Shown piece after piece: positions 12,926-24,699 of a stretch of 64,000 nucleotides of DNA; the stretch's first letter is position 1, and each line of letters opens with the position of its first letter. The notes beneath the pieces are model-generated. The model did no database searches and was not told the DNA's origin. It saw nothing but the letters and a program-made list of their open reading frames with translations. The stretch covers positions 3,296,001 through 3,360,000 of the forward strand of contig NC_084935.1 of NCBI RefSeq assembly GCF_958298935.1, in the 5' to 3' direction. The stretch is from Phragmites australis. Its lineage: Eukaryota > Streptophyta > Magnoliopsida > Poales > Poaceae. Made by a program: the position numbers and the translations under genes.

Positions 12926-13113
12926 TAGTTTGAACGCACATTCTTGCTTAACTATGGTTGGCGGTTTGACAGTAATGCAGTTTGGTTCTGGCTCATGCAT
13001 GAGATAGTTAGGATGGAGCCTGATCCGGATGACAACGAGATGCTCATTGATGATAATGTTTGGGTTGATGTTGTGCTGAAACGTAGGAGGTTGATATGAT
13101 ACCAATCATTTTA

Positions 13114-13202
13114 TGTTTCTAGAAGATGACATCGACCAATGATGTCAATCATCTTGCCCTTCTAGAAGACGATGTCAATGATGTCAAGCATCTCATCCCT
13201 CC
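13114..13202 (+). repeat. 39-bp minisatellite, left part
   Basis: Copies of a 39-bp unit containing GATGTCAATGATGTCAAGCA lie directly left of the retrotransposon. Read in the plus frame a unit encodes a 13-residue repeat of the form N-D-V-K-H-L-x-L-L-E-D-D-V. The first copy is shifted and carries a stop. The array continues at 20917 beyond the retrotransposon. Confidence 0.8.
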
Positions 13203-14111
13203 TGATGAGTAATGTGGGCCTGATCTTCCGATAGGTAGCGATAAGTCGGTGGGTGGAGAACTCGACGTTGATGATCCAAAGGCTTCGACCCGAACAAATC
13301 GTCTCCCTTGCAATCACTACACCACAGCTCCGTTGGTTATCAACCGTGTCGCGCGGTTGACCTCGCCAAGAAGGCTCAATCCCTGCAAGCGTACCGAGAA
13401 CACAAGCAAGAACGTAGAAGATGCAATCTGAAATATTGCGAATCGAATTCAAGCGCTCGAAGTCGGGGTTCCACAAACACTTGCGGCGGCCTAGTCAGTC
13501 CGGAACAAGAGCGAAAATCTCACAATTGTGTGTAGATCAATATCTAAGCAAAACCCAACCCTAATTAGGGTGGCGGCTACTGTATATAAAAGACTAGGGT
13601 CGGCCAAGGACCCCTGGACGCGTCCCTAATGGACTCCAACACGTTACACGGCCCAACGGCCCAAAAGATGGTGGCGCAGCACCCTGACAGATTCTGAATA
13701 TCCACTTGTTTTGACGATTCCTGTTGACTCAGAAAGAATTTGGACATGGGACCAGTCCCGTTGGAAAGCTTATCTCCTTAGCTTTCCAACCATGTATAGA
13801 ACGTCGAAAACGGAGTCCGTATGCGTCCTGTGCGATGATTTTAGTGCAGGCTAATCCTGGACTCCGAAACGGACTCGAACTTGATTGGACCTCCACCTTG
13901 GCTTGGGCGCCCTTGCTGTTCTTCTCCCGTGTTCCTAAGTAATAATACATCACAATTATTCAGTAGCATCCCATCCTTATCAAAATATAAAGAAACACTA
14001 AGGAACGAGCTCACCTCATGATTTAGTTGACGTGCACGAGCTCGTGTCAATGGACCTATTGTTAGAGGAATACTCGGTGTGTGTGTATCCGAAAGAGTGA
14101 TGTCCTCATCA
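13203..14111 (-). repeat. 3' LTR of the gypsy element
   Basis: 909 bp, almost the same as 20008-20916. The end of the polyprotein frame runs about 270 bp into it (stop near 13841). A TATATAAA motif near 13583 on the plus strand reads as TTTATATA on the element's own strand and may be the LTR TATA box. Confidence 0.97.
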
Positions 14112-17100
14112 TCCTCCCCCTCTTGAATTGGAGTCGTCCTCGACGCAATGTCATCCTCTTCTCCCAAGTAAGGCTTTAAATATGAAATGTTAAATGTGGG
14201 ACTAACCCCATAATATGCAGGCAACTCAAGCTTATATGCATTATCATTGATCTTTTCCACAATTTTAAAAGGACCATCAGCTCGAGGCAGCAATTTAGAC
14301 TTTCTCAAATCAGGAAACCTATCCTTGCGCAAATGTAACCACACAAGATCACAAATTTCAAAAGTAATATGTTTCCGACCTTGGCTACCATAAGTTCTAT
14401 ACTTCTCATTCATCTTTTCAATATTTTCCTTAGTCAACTCATGCATTTTCAGAATCAAATCAGCACGTGTCTTAGCATCAAAATTCAATTTCTCGGATGT
14501 TGGTAAAGGAAGTAAATTAATAGGGGCACGGGGGTTAAAATCATACACTACCTGAAACGGACTTACCTTGGTGGTGGAGTGAACTGATCTGTTGTAAGCG
14601 AACTCAATATGGGGTAGACACTCTTCCCACATCCTCAAATTTTTCTTCAAAATAGCCCGCAACATGGCGGATAATGTGTGGTTCACAACCTCCGTTTGTC
14701 CGTCGGTTTGAGGGTGATATGTCGTCGAAAACAGCATTTTTGTCCCAAGTTTATTCCAAAGTGTCCTCCAAAAGTGGCTCAAAAATTTTGCATCACGATC
14801 CGAAACAATGGTGTTAGGCACTCCACGCAAGCGAATGATTTCCCTGAAAAACAAATCAGCTATGTTTGTAGCATCATCGCTCTTGTGACAAGGTATAAAA
14901 TGTGCCATTTTTGAAAAACGATCCACAACGACAAATATACTATCCCTCCCCCTCTTGGTCCTAGGCAATCCTAAAACAAAATCCATAGAAATATCCTCCT
15001 AAGGCATACTAGGAACAGGAAGAGGCATATAAAGTCCATGTGGGTTCAAGCGAGACTTAGCTTTATTGCAAGTAGTGCAGCGTGCCACGTAGCGCTCGAC
15101 GTCGCGCCTCATCTTAGGCCAAAAGAAGTGAGTAGCCAGTACATCCTCGGTTTTCTTCACTCTAAAATATCCCATCAAACCACCTCCATGCGCTTCCTGC
15201 AAGAACAATAGGCGAATAGAGCTAGCTGGAATGCATAGCCTGTTAGCACGGTATAGTAATCCATCATTCAGCACATATTTATTCCAAGTTCTTCCTTCTT
15301 TACAATGTTCAAAAGCATCTTTAAAGTCCAAATCAGTAGCATATAATCCTTTAATTGTTTCTAAACCAAAAATCTTATGATCGAGTTGGGACAGCATGGT
15401 ATAACGTCTAGATAATGCATCTGCAATAACATTGTCTTTACCTTTCTTGTGTTTAATGATATAAGAAAATGACTATAAATTCAACCCATTTAGCATGACG
15501 TTTGTTCAGTTTGGCTTGGCTTCTAATATGTTTCAAAGCTTCATGATCAGAATGAATAATAAACTCGTTGGGCCAAAGATAATGTTGCTATGTTTCTAAA
15601 ACTCGCACTAAAGCATACAACTCCTTATCATAAGTCGAATAATTAAGAGATGGCCCATTCAATATCTCACTAAAATAAGCAACGGGTTTACCTCCTTGTA
15701 GTAGCACTCCTCCAATTCCAATGCCGCTAGCATCACATTCTAACTCAAAAGTCTTACCAAAGTCCGGAAGTTGGAGTAGAGGTGCATGCATAAGCTTATC
15801 TTCAGCGTATTAAAAGCTTGTTCTTGTGCTGGGTCCCATTGGAACGGAACACCCTTCTTTGTCAACTCATTGAGTGGGGCAGTAATGGTACTGAAATCTC
15901 TCACAAAACGCCGATAGAACCCTGCAAGGCCATGAAAGCTTCTCACCTGTGTGATAGTCCCAGGGGTCGGCCAGCTCTTGATGGCTTCAATTTTAGCTTC
16001 ATCCACTTCAATTCCCTGTGGAGTAACAACATAGCCAAGAAAAGCAACTCTATTCGTGCAAAAGGTGCACTTGTCAAGGTTAGCAAACAAACGTGCCTCT
16101 CTCAAAGCAGTAAAAACAGCACATAGATGATCAATGTGTTCTTCATGTGACTTGCTATAGATCAAAATATCATCAAAGTACACCACCACAAATCTTCCTA
16201 TGAAAGCACGTAAAACCTCATCCATCAATCTCATAAAAGTGCTAGGTGCATTAGTTAAACCAAAAGACATCACTAACCACTCATATAGACCGAACTTAGT
16301 TTTGAAAGCAGTTTTCCATTCATCTCCCAATTTCATTCTTATTTGGTGGTAACCACTACGCAAGTCAATCTTCGTAAAAATAATAGAACCACTCAACTCA
16401 TCAAGCATGTCGTCTAGCCTAGGAATAGGGTGACGATACCTTATTGTGATATTATTAATGGCTCTACAATCAACACACATGCGCCATGTACCATCTTTCT
16501 TAGGAACCAAAAGAACAGGAACAGCACAAGGATTAAGGCTCTCTCGTACGTACCCACGGTCCAAAAGGTCTTGGACTTGTCGCTGAATTTTCTTAGTCTC
16601 CTCCGGATTGGTCCTATATGCGGCGCGGTTTGGCAAAGTCGCTCCCGGGATCAAATCTATTTGGTGCTCTATCCCTCTCAATGGTGGCAGCCCCGGGGGT
16701 ATCTCAGCTGGAAAGACATCCTTATACTCCTGCAAAACGTTAGTGACAGCAGCAGGCAAAGAGCTAGGTATATCATCAATTAAAAATAAAATCTCTTTGC
16801 ATACCAAAGCATAGCACAAAGTATCATTATCTTGAATTTCAGCAAGGTCAGATTTAGTAGCAAGTATAACACCACCCTTTAACTTAATGCCTTCGGACCT
16901 AGGTGTGTTCTTCTCTTTCTTAGGTGGGAAAATAGATTGAGCTACTTGCTGATTTTCAGATTCCAAAACACGTTCTTTCTTTTATTTTTCAGCTAGCGCT
17001 TTATCACATTGCACAATTTCAGCAGGTGTCAAAGGAAGCAAAGAGATTTTCTTTCCCTTGTGCATGAGAGAGTATTTATTACTTCTACCATGGTGTGTAG

Positions 17101-18760
17101 CATCGGTATCAAATTCCCAAGAACGGCCTAACAAAAGTGAACATGTTTGCATAGGCACTACATCAAAATCAGCATAGTCATGGTAGGAACCAATAGAAAA
17201 ATGTACTCTCGCAGATTGTGTTACCTTAACCTTACCGCTGTTATTGAACCACTGAATATAGTGTGGATGAGGATGTGCACGTGTTGGCAAGGAAAGATTC
17301 TTCACAAGATCGGAGCTCAAGAGGTTGTTGCAACTCCCGCCATCAATTATGGTACGAACACGTGCATCTTTCATAATGAGGAATGTCTGGAATAGATTAT
17401 GGCGTTGTAGCTGCTCTGCTTGCCCCATTTGAGAACTCAAAACTCGCTTCACAATGAAGGTGCGTGCTGCATAACTCTCCGTGGTAGCGGTACCACTAAT
17501 CTCCTCCCCCTCACTATCCATGTCATGATCGGCTGCAAGATTAGCTTCAAATGCATATTCTTCCTCGACATCACTATGACTAACATATCCACCATCTGCT
17601 GTTGCGGAGTATGCTCGCTGGCTTGGGCAATCCTTCATGATGTGGCCAATACTTTGGCAGCGACGGCACATAATGCCCGTTGTACGACCCGTGGTAGCTG
17701 CACCTGAAGAAGAGCTTGGCATTGGATCCTGTGAAACAGTAGATTTACTCACCTCACATGATGGTTGTGGTGCTCCTGCTGAACGCGCCCGAGTGTTGGA
17801 GGAGGGGGCAGCAGATCGTGTAGATGTAGAAGGGAATGTTGTTGCTTGTCCCGGTGGTACTCGTGAAGTAGATGTACTCCCAAAATTGTTCCGCAATTTC
17901 TGCACCTGTTGTCGACCCTGCAGTTCTTTTTCTGCCAAGATAGCAAAATGGAACAACCTATTGGTAGTATTGTAATCTTTATAATCAACAAGGTCCTGAA
18001 TTTCACATATCAACCCGGAGTAAAAATGAATCATGGTATCCTCATCATCCTCTTGTATACTACAACAAAGCATAGCAATTTAAAGCTCTTGATAGTAATC
18101 ATGCACAGATTTAGAACCTTGATTTAAGCGCTGCAATTTCTTTTTCAATTCACGTGTATAATCAGGAGGAATAAATCTATTGCCCATGGCACGCTTTAGT
18201 CTAGGCCATGATTCAGGTTCTAAGCCACTAGAAACTAAACCATTCCACCAAATAATAGCATAATTCGTGAACTCACAAGTGGCTAGTCTAACTCTATGCA
18301 TTTCAGGAACCATATGAGAACTATATTTTTGATCAACCGTCATTTCCCAATTCAAATAAGCATCAGCATCATATGCACCATCAAAAGGAGGCATTGAAAA
18401 CTTAATCTTAGAATAAGGATCATCGCGACCGTTGCGATTAACATTATTACCTCCATTACCTTGACGACGTTGTTGTTGGTCACAACGTAATTGTTCAGCA
18501 CGAGGACGTTGCTCAGCACGCGCATCTTGCCCAACAAAAACCTCACCATCTTCTTGGTCACCATTATTAGTATCATCATCATGTGAATGGTCATCATCCT
18601 GTGGTGGTTGTCGCAACTCAAGGTCGTTGACTCGCGTGACGAGGTTAGCAATGCTTGTTCTAATGTCTGTCAATAGTCTAGTATGATCCTGCAAGGCTTT
18701 GTTGAGTTCTTCCTTGGACACACAATCCTTAAAATCCGACGGAGAGCCATCACCTGACAT
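13841..18760 (-). pseudogene. Gypsy Gag-Pol polyprotein, interrupted
   Basis: Starting at the ATG at 18760, the minus strand encodes a Gag domain, then a CCHC zinc knuckle (C-x2-C-x4-H-x4-C, about 17633-17676) and an aspartic protease site I-D-G-G-S (about 17337-17351). Next come a reverse transcriptase with Y-F-D-D (16169-16180), RNase H with C-D-A-S-G (about 15730) and an integrase with an H-H-C-C zinc finger (about 15040-15190) and a DDE core (about 14500-14980). In-frame stops occur just after the D-Y-Y-Q-E-L motif (about 18080) and at 16982, 15588 and 14999, and frame changes occur near 15790 and between 15397 and 15588. The C-terminal tail, with T-R-A-R-A-R-Q-L, enters the 3' LTR, as in CRM-type chromoviruses. 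No intact product is expected. Confidence 0.93.
14112..14124 (-). other. Polypurine tract of the gypsy element
   Basis: Read on the minus strand it is AAGAGGGGGAGGA and directly abuts the 3' LTR. In gypsy elements this tract primes plus-strand DNA synthesis. Confidence 0.9.
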
Positions 18761-20007
18761 GGTTAGTAGAAAACAAAGGACAACACAATATTATCCCTAT
18801 CAACTACTAGATTGCGGAAGGTGGAATCACACACACTCAAGCGTTTTACCACGCTCTTACAAATGTTCTTACCAACGCAGCAAGGAGGAACAACCGGTGA
18901 CGAGTCTGAAAACGTGGGATGATTGCAAGAGTGAACCTGTTCGGATCAAAGGAGGTGGAGCTTGGAAAGGCACAATATGGTAGCAAGGATTAGCAATAAC
19001 TGTAATCAGATGAGCAAAGCTAAATAAGTGTCCAAAGTATGAATCACAGTTGCTCGTCTATCACGTGTCCCTAGTCCTAGCACAACAGCTGAAACAAAGC
19101 TAAAAAGGATGATTAGAGAAAGACACAGCAAACAGCACAATTATCTGGGTGCTCTCTATGTGCTCCTCTTTTTTTGTCTTTTAGCACTAGTAGGAATCAC
19201 GAATTTTTTTTTCGTATTTTTCTGATTTTTTTTTTCTGAATTAGGAGCACACAAGCAACAACCACAGAAATTTTCAGCTCAAACGGATGCAAGATGTGGC
19301 CTATAGAAAATCAAGCACGTTCTCTGAAAGCGTGCGGAAACTTCGCGGCCCGAATACTCAATCTTCGGAGCCGAATTTGGGAAAAAAATTTCGGTGGAAC
19401 TCAAAAAATTGGGGGAGCAACGGATGTAACTTTTTCTGTAGATGTCCGTGAAATTTTTTTTTGCCTGATTCCGAGTCCGTATGAGAAAGTTATGGCCGTT
19501 TTATTGAACCCCTGTCGAGTTAGGCTTTTTTTCAAAGCACCTCTTGCAGAAATTGACCTCTTTAAGGTATTGCAAGCAATAGGATCGCGAGATGAACAAG
19601 GAGGGCAGCGGTGGCAGAGCAATTGATACAAGGCAGCTTGCGACCTATCTAGGGTTGGCGTGGCGGAAAGTAACACAAGGCGGCTCGCGGTGGCAAATCG
19701 AGTAATGTGGTGGCTCGACTTGTTGGTGGGGATGGTGGCGATGGGATAGCGGCGTGATCAAAACAGCACGGAGCGTTGATTAAAAACCAAGAACACGATT
19801 CTAAAACCAGCAACAAGACTCGACCACGGACACAAACTCAACAACGCGCAACTGAAAACAAAAATTGCAAAGGCACAAGGGGTTCTAGGGTAGCGAAAAT
19901 TGACGGAATTTTTTTGGCTTTTTCTGGACTCTAGGTAATGAAAAATAGACTAATCTAAAGGGGAAAACGAAATTACCTAACGGGCAACCTGAAAATCTGA
20001 TACCAGT
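18761..20007 (-). other. 5' leader of the gypsy element
   Basis: About 1.25 kb between the 5' LTR and the Gag start codon. It holds the primer-binding site at its beginning and no recognised coding domain. An open frame at 19294-19626 on the opposite strand shows no motif. Confidence 0.8.
19996..20005 (-). other. Primer-binding site (tRNA-iMet type)
   Basis: Read on the minus strand it is TGGTATCAGA, complementary to the 3' end of plant initiator methionine tRNA, two bases after the 5' LTR. This is the usual primer site of many plant gypsy elements. Confidence 0.93.
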
Positions 20008-20916
20008 TGATGAGTAATGTTGGCCTGATCTTCCGATAGGTAGCGATAAGTCGGTGAGTGGAGAACTCGACGTTGATGATCCAAAGGCTTCGACCCGAAC
20101 AGATCGTCTCCCTTGCAATCACTACACCACAGCTCCGTTGGTTATCAACCGTGTCACGCGGTTGACCTCGCCAAGAAGGCTCAATCCCTGCAAGCGTACC
20201 GAGAACACAAGCAAGAACGTAGAAGATGCAATCTAAAATATTGCGAATCGAATTCAAGCACTCAAAGTCGGGGTTCCACAAACACTTGCGGCGGCCTAGT
20301 CGGTCCGAAACAAGAGCGAAAATCTTACAATTGTGTGTAGATCAATATCTAAGCAAAATCCAACCCTAATTAGGGTGGAGGCTACTGTATATAAAAGACT
20401 AGGGTCGGCCAAGGACCCCTGGACGCGTCCCTAATGGACTCCAACACGTTACACGGCCCAACGGCCCAAAAGATGGTGGCGCAGCACACTGACAGATTCT
20501 GGACGTCCACTTGTTTCGACGATTCCTATTGACTCAGAAAGAATTTGGACATGAGACCAGTCCCGTTGGAAAGCTTATCTCCTTAGCTTTCCAACCATGT
20601 GTAGAACGTCAAAAACGGAGTTCGTATGCGTCCTGGGCGACGATTTTAGTGCAGGCTGGTCCTGGACTCCGAAACGGACTCGAACTTGATTGGACCTCCA
20701 CCTTGGCTTGGGCGCCCTTGCTGTTCTTCTCCCGTGTTCCTAAGTAATAATACATCACAATTATTCAGTAGCATCCCATCCTTATCAAAATATAAAGAAA
20801 CACTAAGGAACGAGCTCACCTCATGATTTAGTTGACGTGCACGAGCTCGTGTCAATGGACCTATTGTTAGAGGAATACTCGGTGTGTGTGTATCCGAAAG
20901 AGTGATGTCCTCATCA
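20008..20916 (-). repeat. 5' LTR of the gypsy element
   Basis: 909 bp, TG...CA bounded on the minus strand. Differences from the other LTR are mostly G/A and C/T changes, as expected for methylated plant repeats. Confidence 0.97.
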
Positions 20917-21003
20917 CCTCCGGTGTCGCCAATGATGTGAAGCATCTCAACCTTTTGGAAGATGACGTCAATGATGTCAAGCATGTCATCCTTCTGGAAG
21001 CAA
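20917..21003 (+). repeat. 39-bp minisatellite, right part
   Basis: Continuation of the array at 13114-13202 after the CCTCC duplication. About two units are visible; the plus frame again gives N-D-V-K-H-L-N-L-L-E-D-D-V. The frame then runs open to about 21107, with no recognised domain. Confidence 0.8.
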
Positions 21004-21616
21004 AATGTGTAATAGCTAGGGATTGTGTGTATCTAGCTAGGTTTATGTGTTATGAACAATGTGTCAATGTGCATATATGTGATGTTTTTAACTTTTGTGA
21101 TATGTAAATGCATGAGTTTTGAACAATGTGTGATCGATATTCTGAATAATGTGTCAATGTGTGATATGTAAATAATGCCTGTGATTTTGTTTAATTTGTG
21201 AATCATGAAGTGTGTATGTCATATCATGATGGTAGCTAGGAAGCAAAATTGCTAATACGGGGAAAGAGTCACATGGACGGGTTTTAAAAAACTACATTTG
21301 TGTCACTTTATACAGACAAGTTTTAATAAAAATTGTATGTGACTCTTACTACTCACAGACAGATTTTTACAAAATCCGTATGTGATCCTTACTAATAAAC
21401 AGTTTTACAGAAAATCCGTTTGTATCTCTATTACATACAGAGTTATAACCATCTATAACAAGATCGATAGCACAAATACTTTTGCAGAGACAGAACGTAT
21501 AACCGTTTATGATAAGATTTAAAATCCATCTGTAATAACCCATTCTAAGGTAATGAAATGTCCATATTTTTAACTTCCTAAGTAGAAAGAGACTGTGAAG
21601 CTAGTGAAGATATACA

Positions 21617-22187
21617 CTTCCTCTGATCTCTTATATATGTCCATCTAACTCTTTTCACAATACACCAAATATAAGTCTATTAATAACTCCAAGGCATTTT
21701 TTACCTCTATTTTTCTGTTTTGCTCATATATAAATGCACCTAATTAGTTGAGTAAACAAGCCAACGACCTTAATAATAACAATGAATGAAGAGCAACATG
21801 GTCTTTGCATCATCTACGTTATTTGGTGTGCACGTCCAAATGGATTTATAGAAGGGATCAGAGGAAGTAGTCGCTAGTCTCAACTAGCTAGTACTGTAGA
21901 GGCAACGACCCGTGTAGTATTGTCTTGATCGTCCAACACAAAATTAAAGGGCACACAATTCGGGTTATAAATGTCAACACAAGGTAGATGGTGCAAAGAC
22001 CCTATTGCCAATTATTCATTGTCATTATTAAGGCAATTGGTTTGTTTACTCTATTAATTTGGTGTATTTATATAGGGGTAAAACAGAAAAATAGAGGTAA
22101 AAATGTGCCTTAGAGTTGTTAATAGACTTATATTTGGTGCATTGTGAAAAGAGCTTGATGAACTTATATAATGGATCAGAGGATGTA
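21617..22187. repeat. Long inverted repeat (foldback)
   Basis: The left arm (about 21617-21820) is the reverse complement of the right arm (about 21980-22187), with roughly 85% similarity by eye and a loop of about 160 bp. Shared stretches include CTCTTTTCACAAT, ACCAAATATAAGTCTATTAA and ACCTCTATTTTTCTGTTTT. In addition, CAACACAAAATTAA, followed by GTCAACACAAGGT, occurs once in the loop (about 21940-21985) and once right of the right arm (about 22200-22252) as a direct repeat. It could be a foldback transposon or a hairpin-RNA source. No coding frame is present. Confidence 0.85.
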
Positions 22188-22739
22188 GCTAGTACTGTTC
22201 AACACAAAATTAATGGGCATACAGTTTGATTTATACACGTCAACACAAGGTTTTAGCTCTCAAATTGATTATCAGGTAGACAACCAATCCGACCTAACTT
22301 TGGCATGCAGTACGTACAAGAGACAAAACTCCCGATTGAAATTAAAAGCTTCAAAGGCGGCCTCTCGATCCAGCCAAATTGTCAACAAAACAGTCATGCC
22401 TTTCCATATCATCATCCATCATAAAATCTTATCATCTCTCATTAGTTTTCCGTACTTGCAAGGTTCCTTATGAACTTCTTTCGTCACAGCGTGATTTAAA
22501 GGAGGGGAGAAAGACCCAGGCGTGCACTAGCTCGCGGTATTAAAATAATGAACTCGATATATAATGCAACTGCAACGAGCAATTGCAAAGCTTCTCCAAA
22601 AGAAAGAACTTTTTCAGAGATATACAGCGCCGACGTTCGTGGCTCGTTGTTAAGAGAGGTAGATGAATAAAATAAGAAGAGGAGATTGACCAACCCTAAC
22701 GTACTCTCTCTTAATCTTTGGCGTCTAGCCAATGGAGTA
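22188..22739. other. Intergenic DNA left of the retroposon
   Basis: No domain is visible. With the retroposon removed, this sequence joins directly to 24343. Confidence 0.5.
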
Positions 22740-22755
22740 GCTGAGGAAGTTTCTT
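22740..22755. repeat. 16-bp target-site duplication, left copy
   Basis: GCTGAGGAAGTTTCTT, identical to 24327-24342. A duplication of this length is typical of LINE-machinery insertion. Confidence 0.9.
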
Positions 22756-24326
22756 TTTTCTTTTTAAATACGGCAGGAGCATTACCAATTTTTTTAATAG
22801 AAGAAGAGAATTGGTCTAGAATATAAGGGAAATCGAGTCTGAAAATCTCACAACTACTCGATTTTAAAGAAAACCGACAAACAACCCCGAGGCGATAATA
22901 CAACCTTGCAAACCAACCAAACAACTGTCACCCTCATAACTCATCGGTGGGAGCAGGCGCGGAGCCCTGCTCCCACATTGGACCTCTCTACCACACAAGT
23001 CGGCAGCATGTCGCTTCGAAGGAGCACACATTGAACTAGAACTCCGTCGTGAAGCGCCAAACTGAAATAAGAGTGCCGTGAAGCAAGGACGTAGGTATGA
23101 AAACTACAGAAGAACCCGGCGAAAATGACCCTAATCAACTCGACGATGCCCACAACACACGGCTCAACCAACAAACAGCCGTGCCCAACCTAGCTAAACT
23201 CGCGCACAAAACCAACATCCTGAGAAACAAGCTGACGAAGCTTGCTTCCATGCCAGCAATAGCTTGGTTGGCGGAGCCCTGCTCCCACATAGAACAAAAC
23301 CCCTAGTTAGTCAGCGGGCGCATCGCTTCGGAGGAGTGTCCATTAGGCAACAACTGGAAAAGGGAATGCACATGATCTGGAAATGTCGTCGTGCCAAGCG
23401 AAGGCATAGGAGCCAACCTACAAAAGAAGCCAGAGGCACCGGCGTCGCCGACGAGTGCAAAAGAACCGGCGTCGCTAGCGAGTGCAGAAGGGTGTCCGAA
23501 AATGACACCTTTAGGAAGGTAGCGATGTCAATGTCACTGTCACTTGACAGGAAACCGGAGAAAGGTTTTCACTCAGTGATGCCCCCATGGCAGGAGAGAC
23601 GTAACAATGTCATCTCCAGGGAGGAAATGGCGCCCGCAGTCGTCATAGATATTGGCACCAGCAGAAAGCTGAGCTGAGCTTTCGCTCATGACTCCCCACC
23701 CCCAAGCACCTACACTGAAGACTCGCCTCAATCGCCACGGCCGCTCACAACGCAAGAGCGCGTTGCCCCGACACCTCGTGGATGCACCACCCACCCGGCA
23801 GCCACTGGGCTCCCCACATGCCAGATCTGGTGGGAGAGACGGATCGACAAAGGGAGGAGCCCAACAGCACCTGAACGCAATGCCAGCACGAGAGCAAACA
23901 CCGCCGTGGCCTCAGCAGACCAGCAGTGGCCAGCAGTGGCCAAGGCCACGCAGCAGCACAGCCAATCAGCAGGGGCAAGGCCAGGCAGCAGCACAGCCGA
24001 CCAGCAGGGACATCAATGCCAGCAGCACAGGCGACCAGTAGGTGCATCAAGGCCAGCAGCACAATTGACCAACATCAAGGCCAACAACACTGCCGACCAG
24101 CACAACCGCAGTGACCAGGCTACCTGAGCGCAGATCCAGACGACCATCACCCAGACACAGAACGCCATAGCACTAGGGCGACAACACCACACTGCAGCAC
24201 GCTGAAGCATACCGTAGCACGTTGAAGAGGCATCACCACACCGCAACAGGCTACAGCACTAGAGAGGCATCACCACGTCGTAGCACGCCGTAGCACCGGA
24301 GAGGCATCACCACACCGCAGCACGTC
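22756..24326 (-). mobile_element. Poly(A)-tailed non-LTR retroposon
   Basis: The element lies between identical 16-bp direct repeats. Immediately right of the left repeat is a T-rich run that reads as an A-rich tail on the minus strand, preceded by AATGCTCCTGCCGTA, a motif resembling the 3' ends of grass L1 LINEs. Over its 1571 bp I see no reverse transcriptase, endonuclease or zinc-knuckle remains, although a simple 5'-truncated LINE of this length would usually retain some. Its 5' portion (minus-strand sense) is built of two degenerate minisatellites. It is probably a non-autonomous element mobilised in trans by a LINE. Confidence 0.8.
23900..24326. repeat. Degenerate minisatellites within the retroposon
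   Basis: 23900-24115 contains imperfect copies of a unit like CCAGCAGCACAGCCGACCAG. 24185-24326 contains imperfect copies of a unit like GAGAGGCATCACCAC followed by GTAGCACG. The low-complexity frames through this region are a consequence of the repeats. Confidence 0.75.
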
Positions 24327-24342
24327 GCTGAGGAAGTTTCTT
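24327..24342. repeat. 16-bp target-site duplication, right copy
   Basis: Identical to 22740-22755. Confidence 0.9.
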
Positions 24343-24699
24343 AATAAAATGCCATGGCTTAGGTACCCGATCAGCAAAACTAAAGCAAGGGATATTTTGA
24401 TAATCAACATGTGAGTTAGGGAAAAAACGCTGGTACAGTTGTATATACGTACGCTAGATAGACTGGAAAAGGACGTACTGAATGGCTCAAGAAAAACTAT
24501 ATTTTTCCCTGAAAGTCAACTGAGTCACTAAACAACGTAAAATACAAAGCGATTTATCAAAAAGAAGACAAGAAACCGTAGCATCTTCCAAATGTACTAC
24601 TAGTAGTACATGTTGATGCTCCACTGCTATACATTTCCCGTTCTGCCCGAATCTCTCTCTCTCTCTCTTTCTCAAATGTGACAGTTTATTGTATTTTAG

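Larger units (their letters stand above)
13203..20916 (-). mobile_element. Complete Ty3/gypsy LTR retrotransposon (7.7 kb)
   Basis: Two 909-bp LTRs (13203-14111 and 20008-20916) begin TGATGAGG and end CTCATCA when read on the minus strand. The flanks are CCTCC on both sides (13198-13202 and 20917-20921), a perfect 5-bp target duplication. A primer-binding site and a polypurine tract lie in the correct places for minus-strand transcription. By-eye comparison of the LTRs gives about 26 mismatches in 909 bp, roughly 97% identity, so the insertion is fairly young. Domain order is Gag, protease, reverse transcriptase, RNase H, integrase, which defines Ty3/gypsy. The reading frame has several stops and frameshifts, so the copy is not autonomous. 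Confidence 0.97.
12233..21555. mobile_element. CACTA-like element 2, host of the gypsy insertion
   Basis: The left end is CACTACCATAGAATC at 12233. The right end, read on the reverse strand from 21555, is CATTACCTTAGAATG, matching in 12 of the first 14 bases. Flanks are CAA (12230-12232) and AAA (21556-21558), a degenerate 3-bp target duplication. Related subterminal motifs (ACAGAC with CATCTGT/ATCCGTTTGT) fill 12280-12500 and 21270-21540. Without the 7.7-kb retrotransposon inside it the element is about 1.6 kb, so it is non-autonomous. No TNP2 sequence is present. Confidence 0.7.

Noticed and set aside
19294..19626. 110-codon frame opposite the gypsy leader
   Set aside because: Antisense to the retrotransposon leader and without any domain.
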